58,463 bases of DNA. It comes from Acidobacteriota bacterium (GTDB taxonomy: Bacteria > Acidobacteriota > Terriglobia > Terriglobales > Acidobacteriaceae). A program made the translations under genes and the position numbers. The stretch is from assembly GCA_021799405.1 (NCBI GenBank), contig JAJZAL010000008.1, positions 1-58,463 on the forward strand, in the 5' to 3' direction. A model generated the notes under the pieces. It worked only from the letters and a program-made list of their open reading frames with translations, searched no databases and was not told the origin of the DNA. Positions 53,999 to 58,463 of this stretch are shown here, in pieces. Each line of letters starts with the position of its first letter. Positions within the stretch are counted from its first letter, which is position 1.

Positions 53999-54853
53999 CT
54001 AGCCTGCTCTGTTGCTGCGCCCTCCGGGGGTGTATTGGATCATCTTCAACTTGTGATTTCGGATTACCTGCAGCTTCACCGATTTGCCTTGATTCTGCGA
54101 CACCACCATGAGCCAGCCGCGCAACGTCCCAGACGGCATACCATTAGCAGCCGTAATCACATCGCCTGCTTCCAGGCCGGCGGCAGCAGCGACACTGTGT
54201 GGTTCTACAGCTCGCACCAGTAATCCCATTCCGTGAGGAACGCCGAAGTAACTGGCAAGCTGCTGCCCGATCGGTTCCACTTCGAGCCCATCACAACCCA
54301 CCATCGCAAACTCCCGCAACGTCACGTTGGGTCCGAGATTCCGCCCAAAGGGAATGCCCTCCGTAGTACCCGCAGACGGAAATCCGTCTGTGAATATCAC
54401 CCCTGCAGGCCACGCGTCAGCCTCCACTTCGGCGCGGCTTGCCAGCTTCACCGTCACATTTTTCGGCTTCCCATCTCGAATGATCTGCAAATGAATCGTG
54501 CGGCCCGCCGGCATGCTGCGCAGGATCTCCCGCAATTGCAAACCAGTCGCAACGGATTTCCCATCCACGCCCACAATCACGTCGTGCGGCCTCAATCCCA
54601 CTTTTCCGGCAGGCGCATCGCGATCTACGCCCAGAATCTCGGCGCCCATGGCGCGCTTCAACTGCAGCTTCGCTGCCGTCTGCGCATTCACCCCGCGAAG
54701 ATATACACCTAAATATCCTGGAGTAAAAGGCTTGGCGGAAACAGGATGGGAAGAGCCCTTCTGCACCGCACATGCTGGAACGCCGCCCAGCAACAGGCAT
54801 CCCAGGGCCGTTCCAAACACCAGCCTCGCCAGAATCTTCATAGTTTGCGCCAT
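53999..54853 (-). CDS. Exported protein with PDZ domains
   Basis: A 284-residue exported protein. Residues 5-27 are hydrophobic and end with VPAC, possibly a lipobox though with an odd residue. The first PDZ domain (about 40-120) has GYLGVYLRG, GKVGLRPHDVIVGVDG and ILRSMPAGRTI. A second PDZ-like stretch is near 210-275 (GLLVRAVEPHSVAAAAGLEAGDVITAANG). No protease catalytic residues are seen. The start at 54853 (GAAGGG upstream) is preferred; a GTG at 54922 overlaps the anti-sigma stop. It is third in the sigma operon. Confidence 0.78.
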   Translation of the reverse strand: MAQTMKILARLVFGTALGCLLLGGVPACAVQKGSSHPVSAKPFTPGYLGVYLRGVNAQTAAKLQLKRAMGAEILGVDRDAPAGKVGLRPHDVIVGVDGKSVATGLQLREILRSMPAGRTIHLQIIRDGKPKNVTVKLASRAEVEADAWPAGVIFTDGFPSAGTTEGIPFGRNLGPNVTLREFAMVGCDGLEVEPIGQQLASYFGVPHGMGLLVRAVEPHSVAAAAGLEAGDVITAANGMPSGTLRGWLMVVSQNQGKSVKLQVIRNHKLKMIQYTPGGRSNRAG

Positions 54854-54918
54854 TCGCCCTTCGCTCTGAAAGACGAACCGGCAGACCGAAACGTTATCCG
54901 CGTCGCACCGTCTTTGGG

Positions 54919-55971
54919 TCACTGCACAGGAGGCTCCTGCTCGAGGAGCTGCTCTGACACATCTCGTATCTGCGGATTCTCGTCCTGTGCTGCAACCGTG
55001 TGCAGCACCTGGCGAACGCTCGAGTCAGCTTCGATCGGAGCCACAAGTTCTATCGCCTGCACTCGGACAATCGGATCTGCGTCGTGAAGCATCGCGTCCA
55101 GCACAGCATTGCGCACATGTACGTCGCTCGCAATATATGGCTGCAAACCCGCCAGCGCGTTCAAGCGGACCCCGGGATCATTGTCATAACGCAGCGCATC
55201 CATCAACGCGCGCCGGTCTGGCCCCTCGTTGCATCGGCCCGTGGCACATTCGCGCGCAATCAGATCCACTGAAATATCCTTCACCATCGGATTCTGAGGG
55301 GCGACAACGCCCAGCAGCAGCAACCTCCGGATGTAGGGATCGTTAATGGACCCTGAAATAGACTCCGGCACCAGGCGGTTAAACCGGATTTCCACCCGAT
55401 TGGAATTCGGTGCATTCAGAATCTGACTCACATTGGCAATCTGCGCCGCCGCCGTATCAATCATGAGCGAATCGTTCGGCCCATCTGCTACCGGCTTCAC
55501 GTTGGCGGCTTCGACGCTTCCGTTGGAAATAGCCACAGATGCTGGTCGAATCGGCAGCGCCTTCAATATCATCTCCGACTGCTGGACATGCAGCTTGTGC
55601 GCGCCCAATCGAAACCCGCCATACCCACCGGCGGCCAATCCAAATACCAGCAGAGCAGAGGCCATCACGGGAGCGCTGCTCAAGCGCACAAGGCCGAGCC
55701 TGAAGCGCCGCCCCAGGCGCACCAGCAGGCCCCCTTGCGGAACCGCATCCAGCGCCTCTTCCAGGCGCAACCGCGCCTGCGCAAGCAGATTCGCCGAAGG
55801 CTCTTCCTGCGGAGAAAGTGACATCGCCTTCCGCAATCCCTCAACGGCTTCATACTCCGCACGGCACGACTCGCACACCACAAGGTGCTGGGCCAGGAGG
55901 TGGCGATCCTCGTCCGGCAACTCCCCATAGACTGCCAGCGCAATGCTTTCCTGTGCCTGTTCACACGTCAT
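54919..55971 (-). CDS. Anti-sigma factor with zinc finger and HEAT-like repeats
   Basis: A 350-residue protein. The N-terminus is a zinc-associated anti-sigma domain (C3, H29-like HLVVCESC motif with its Cys pair), a transmembrane helix follows (APVMASALLVFGLAAGGYGG, about 101-120), and the C-terminal, probably periplasmic, third has HEAT-like helical repeats (NDPGVRLNALAGL, ADPIVRVQAIELV). It follows an ECF sigma gene and should hold that sigma at the membrane. The HEAT part may sense an envelope signal, but this is inference. Confidence 0.82.
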   Translation of the reverse strand: MTCEQAQESIALAVYGELPDEDRHLLAQHLVVCESCRAEYEAVEGLRKAMSLSPQEEPSANLLAQARLRLEEALDAVPQGGLLVRLGRRFRLGLVRLSSAPVMASALLVFGLAAGGYGGFRLGAHKLHVQQSEMILKALPIRPASVAISNGSVEAANVKPVADGPNDSLMIDTAAAQIANVSQILNAPNSNRVEIRFNRLVPESISGSINDPYIRRLLLLGVVAPQNPMVKDISVDLIARECATGRCNEGPDRRALMDALRYDNDPGVRLNALAGLQPYIASDVHVRNAVLDAMLHDADPIVRVQAIELVAPIEADSSVRQVLHTVAAQDENPQIRDVSEQLLEQEPPVQ

Positions 55972-56005
55972 ACAGAGTTCCTAAATGCAGAATCTCCGGC
56001 CGGGC

Positions 56006-56659
56006 TCAGCGCACTCCCGCCAGGTTGGCGCGTAGTTTCTTTGTCGCCCGGAAGAGCGTGTTCTTTGCCGTCTCCTCCGTCGTGTTCAGCATTTCACCGA
56101 TCGTTCTCAGCCGCAGCCCTTGGAAATGCTTTAGCTCAAACACCATTCGCTCCCGGGGTGTCAGCTTTTCCAGCGCATCCATAATGTGCCGCCCAAGCTG
56201 CTTGCGCTCGAGCTCCCGATCTGGATTGGCACCCGCACGGTCATCCGATACGTTCACCAGTAGATCCATCTCACCGCCTGCGGCGTCAATCATCACGGCC
56301 TGCTCCTCCCGCCGCGCCTTTCTGCGGCGCATCAGGTCCAGGCACAGATTCGTCACAATGCGGTAAATCCACGTATAGAACGAGCATTCGAACCGGAAAT
56401 TCGCCAGCGACTTATAGGCCTTCAGAAAAGCCTCCTGGTGAATATCCTGGGCATCCTGTTCCGAGCCGGTCAGGTGCAAAGCCAGCCGCAGCACCGCCTG
56501 ATCATGTTGACGCACCAGGGCGTCAAAGGCTGCGCGTGATCCAGCCTGCGCCTCCCGAATCAGCTCCGTTTCAGAGGTGATTTCTCCAGCCCGCACGGAT
56601 TTCCGTGGCGAAGGACTTAAAACCGCTTCTCGCGAAACAATGCTCAACGCGTCTGACAT
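56006..56659 (-). CDS. ECF-type RNA polymerase sigma factor
   Basis: A 217-residue RpoE-like sigma factor. Region 2 starts with SETELIREAQAGSRAAFDALV and has DAQDIHQEAFLKAYKSLANFRFE and FYTWIYRIVTNLCLDLMRR; region 4 has LTPRERMVFELKHFQGLRLRTIGEMLN. The ATG at 56659 has AAGGAG upstream; another ATG at 56764 gives 35 more residues, with no ribosome site. Anti-sigma and PDZ genes follow. It likely governs envelope-stress genes. Confidence 0.9.
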   Translation of the reverse strand: MSDALSIVSREAVLSPSPRKSVRAGEITSETELIREAQAGSRAAFDALVRQHDQAVLRLALHLTGSEQDAQDIHQEAFLKAYKSLANFRFECSFYTWIYRIVTNLCLDLMRRRKARREEQAVMIDAAGGEMDLLVNVSDDRAGANPDRELERKQLGRHIMDALEKLTPRERMVFELKHFQGLRLRTIGEMLNTTEETAKNTLFRATKKLRANLAGVR

Positions 56660-56913
56660 CGGCCCTACGTCTCCTTGAACGATGGACGAATTGGGAGGCG
56701 AAATGTGAGCCGATTGCGGGCGTAGCGGGTGCCGGATTTCCGGCCCCCCGGGATGATCATTCATAGCGCAAACACTCGATGCACAAAGTGTACGCCTCAC
56801 ATGTGACTTTCCCGTCATTTTGAGCCGCCCTTGCCAATGTGCCCGACCCGAAAAGCACCAGCATCGGGGCATACTGACCGGCTTTCCACCACGAGCTCGG
56901 CTAGACTCAGTGC

Positions 56914-57576
56914 ATGCCCTCTGCACCCGAACCCGGCTCCCCATCCTCCTCATGGATCACGGCTTACTGCGACGGCGGCTCGCGAGGCAATCCCGGTCCC
57001 GCCGGCTATGGCGTCCGTCTGGAAGACGCCCACGGCAACAAAATTGAGGAACTTTACGAATTTCTGGGAGTAAAAACCAATAATTTCGCGGAATACTCCG
57101 GCCTGCTTGCCGCCCTTGGGTTCGCGCTCGCCAAAGGCTATACCCACCTCCGCGTCGTCGCCGATTCCGAGCTCATGGTCAAGCAGATGCAGGGCAAGTA
57201 CCGCGTTAACAGCCCTGATCTGCGCCCGCTCTACGAAGAAGCGAAGCGCCGCGCCGCCAGACTCGATGCCTTTCGCATCGAACACGTCCTGCGCGGAAAG
57301 AACAAGCATGCCGACCGACTGGCCAATCTAGCCATGGACAAAGGCACCCACCGAACCGTCGGTGACCTGCTGCCCGGAGGTCCCGCTTCCGGTCCCATTA
57401 CCGCCCGCCAGCCTCCTGCACGCGTTTCCGGCTCGCTCTTCGCCGAGGAACCACCTTCCGAACCAGCCCCGCCGCTCAAGCCCGCACTCGGTTTCGTCAA
57501 GAACGGCGTCGTGCATTTTGTCGAGGGCGAACTACCTGACGGCACCTTCGTCACCATCACCCCGACGCGCAAATAG
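56914..57576 (+). CDS. Ribonuclease HI family protein
   Basis: A 220-residue protein whose first 150 residues are an RNase HI domain: D20-GGSRGNPG, E60 in NNFAEYSGL, D84 in VVADSELM and D134 in NKHADRLAN, a complete DEDD catalytic set. It would cut RNA in RNA-DNA hybrids. The last 70 residues are Pro-rich and unrelated, with GFVKNGVVHFVEGELPDG at the end. No usual ribosome site is seen, but TAGACT sits six bases before the ATG. Confidence 0.88.
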   Translation: MPSAPEPGSPSSSWITAYCDGGSRGNPGPAGYGVRLEDAHGNKIEELYEFLGVKTNNFAEYSGLLAALGFALAKGYTHLRVVADSELMVKQMQGKYRVNSPDLRPLYEEAKRRAARLDAFRIEHVLRGKNKHADRLANLAMDKGTHRTVGDLLPGGPASGPITARQPPARVSGSLFAEEPPSEPAPPLKPALGFVKNGVVHFVEGELPDGTFVTITPTRK

Positions 57577-57593
57577 ATGGCCCACAATAGCAA

Positions 57594-57613
57594 ACGGGGC
57601 GCTCACGCCCCGT
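57594..57613. terminator. Bidirectional hairpin between convergent genes
   Basis: acggggcg (57594-57601), loop ctca, cgccccgt (57606-57613): perfect 8-bp stem. On the minus strand TTT follows. It stands between the ribonuclease and YqeY genes. Confidence 0.55.
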
Positions 57614-57651
57614 CCATGCCCTGACGCGAAATTACTCGCTGACCCTGTAAC

Positions 57652-58119
57652 CTACTTCGCCAGCCGCGCCTTCACGATCTCGCTCACCAGTCGGCCATCC
57701 GCGCGCAGTCCCTTCTGCTGGATGCTCGCCTGGACCGCCTTCATCGCCATCCCCATATCCTTTGGGCCCAGATCATCGCCACTCATCGCAAGATCTGCGA
57801 TGGTCTGCTCCACCAGATCGCGAATCTCATCTTCGCTGGCAGCCTTCGGCATATAGCTTTCGATCACCGTGATCTCGTAAGCCTCTTTTTCAGCCAGATC
57901 TGAGCGGTTTCCCTTGGTGAATTGCTCAATCGACTCGCGCCGCTGCTTGATCATCGTTGTCAGCACCTGCAGCGCTTCGGCGTCTGTCAGCGGCGCACGC
58001 TTATCGATTTCCTTGCTCTTCAGCGCTGCCTTCACCAGTCGCAGCACACTTGTGCGTTCGGCGTCATGCGCTTTCATCGCAGCTATGGTGTCGTGATCAA
58101 TCTTCTTCGCCAGGCTCAA
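57652..58119 (-). CDS. GatB/YqeY domain protein
   Basis: A 155-residue YqeY-type protein: HDTIAAMKAHDAERTSVLRLVKAALKSKEIDK at the start, MIKQRRESIEQF, EITVIESYMPK, and the C-terminal QQKGLRADGRLVSEIVKARL similar to the GatB tail. It may influence tRNA amidotransferase or translation; the function is not proven in any organism I can name. It starts at TTG (58119) with GAGAGG five bases upstream. Confidence 0.88.
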   Translation of the reverse strand: MSLAKKIDHDTIAAMKAHDAERTSVLRLVKAALKSKEIDKRAPLTDAEALQVLTTMIKQRRESIEQFTKGNRSDLAEKEAYEITVIESYMPKAASEDEIRDLVEQTIADLAMSGDDLGPKDMGMAMKAVQASIQQKGLRADGRLVSEIVKARLAK

Positions 58120-58214
58120 TCTTGCCTCTCCGAAATCAGGCCAACTTTTAAGTATAGAGCCCCTGCGTCAAATTTACAGGTGCGTGAAAATATCCGCAGA
58201 GAGGATACTCCCAT

Positions 58215-58463
58215 ATGATTCGGAAGACCCGACTCTTCACTCCTGGCCCGACTCCGCTGCTTCCCGCAGCCCAGTTCGCAATGGCCGCTGCTGACATCCA
58301 TCACCGCACTCCCGAGTTCCGTGCTCTCTACCAACGCGTTCTCGAGCAGCTCAAAACCTTCGTCGGCACACAGAACGACGTACTGCTCATGGCCTGCTCC
58401 GGCACTGGCGCCATGGAAGCCTCCGTTTCGAATCTCACTTCGCCCGGCGACCGTGTGCCCAGA
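58215..58463 (+). CDS. Class V aminotransferase, N-terminal part (3' truncated by window)
   Basis: The first 83 residues of a class V PLP aminotransferase in the alanine-glyoxylate / serine-pyruvate group: LFTPGPTPLLPAA, HHRTPEF and LMACSGTGAMEASVSNL. The frame runs through the window end. GAGAGGA lies upstream of the ATG. In this family the enzyme usually makes glycine or pyruvate from serine or alanine; which applies here cannot be seen. Confidence 0.85.
   Translation, partial: MIRKTRLFTPGPTPLLPAAQFAMAAADIHHRTPEFRALYQRVLEQLKTFVGTQNDVLLMACSGTGAMEASVSNLTSPGDRVPR

Overview
The window reads as a chromosomal segment of an acidobacterium, most likely from the Terriglobia / Acidobacteriaceae group. 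This is inferred, not proven, from moderately high GC, the mix of housekeeping genes, the outer-membrane and Kdo genes of a diderm, and proteins whose style is familiar from that group (HEAT-repeat anti-sigma factor, HipA-type kinase with a DUF3037 partner, very long secreted beta-helix protein). No rRNA, insertion sequence, transposase, integrase or CRISPR array was recognised. One tRNA gene (anticodon CAU) is present.

Layout. Bases 1-2.9 kb carry two SDR-type proteins on the plus strand, then a SUMF1-domain protein translationally coupled to a SnoaL-like protein on the minus strand. Bases 3.6-5.9 kb hold a D-2-hydroxyacid dehydrogenase and a class I/II aminotransferase. Bases 6.1-12.5 kb are a compact minus-strand histidine operon in the order hisI-hisG-hisD-hisC-hisB-hisH-hisF-hisA, with nearly every junction overlapping. 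It is preceded by a sigma70-type promoter, a leader peptide with eight His codons and a Rho-independent terminator, which together form a histidine attenuator. Bases 12.6-27.6 kb are housekeeping: kdsA, an outer-membrane barrel, aspS and hisS, mnmG, a secreted chitobiase-C-like protein, a DEAD-box helicase, the tRNA, a CPA1 antiporter, a two-lipoyl-domain E2 acyltransferase and purK/purE.

Bases 27.7-45.1 kb form one minus-strand block of phage-type genes. In transcription order these are a giant signal-peptide-bearing beta-helix (tail-spike-like) protein, large terminase, a HipA-like kinase with a DUF3037 protein, portal, prohead protease, a scaffold-like protein, major capsid, a connector, two neck/tail-completion candidates, a tail-tube candidate, a tail-hub candidate and a holin-like protein. 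I see no integrase, replication gene, small terminase, tape measure or endolysin, so it is either a decayed prophage or a domesticated capsid module resembling a gene-transfer agent. Upstream (45.5-46.2 kb) a zinc-ribbon protein and a sigma-region-4-like protein form a two-gene operon, divergent from an XRE regulator whose C-terminus looks like an S24 domain without its catalytic serine.

Bases 46.6-58.5 kb return to host functions: the XRE regulator, a small conserved protein and a Gfo/Idh oxidoreductase that apparently begins at CTG; a nested palindromic repeat; a ROK kinase; soluble transhydrogenase sthA; thiE; a secreted SnoaL-like protein; a radical SAM protein; an ECF sigma / anti-sigma / PDZ operon; a ribonuclease HI; a YqeY protein; and the start of a class V aminotransferase cut by the window end.

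The items most worth follow-up are the His attenuator with an almost leaderless leader peptide, the integrase-less capsid module with a kinase pair set between terminase and portal, and the secreted giant beta-helix protein that overlaps the terminase gene.
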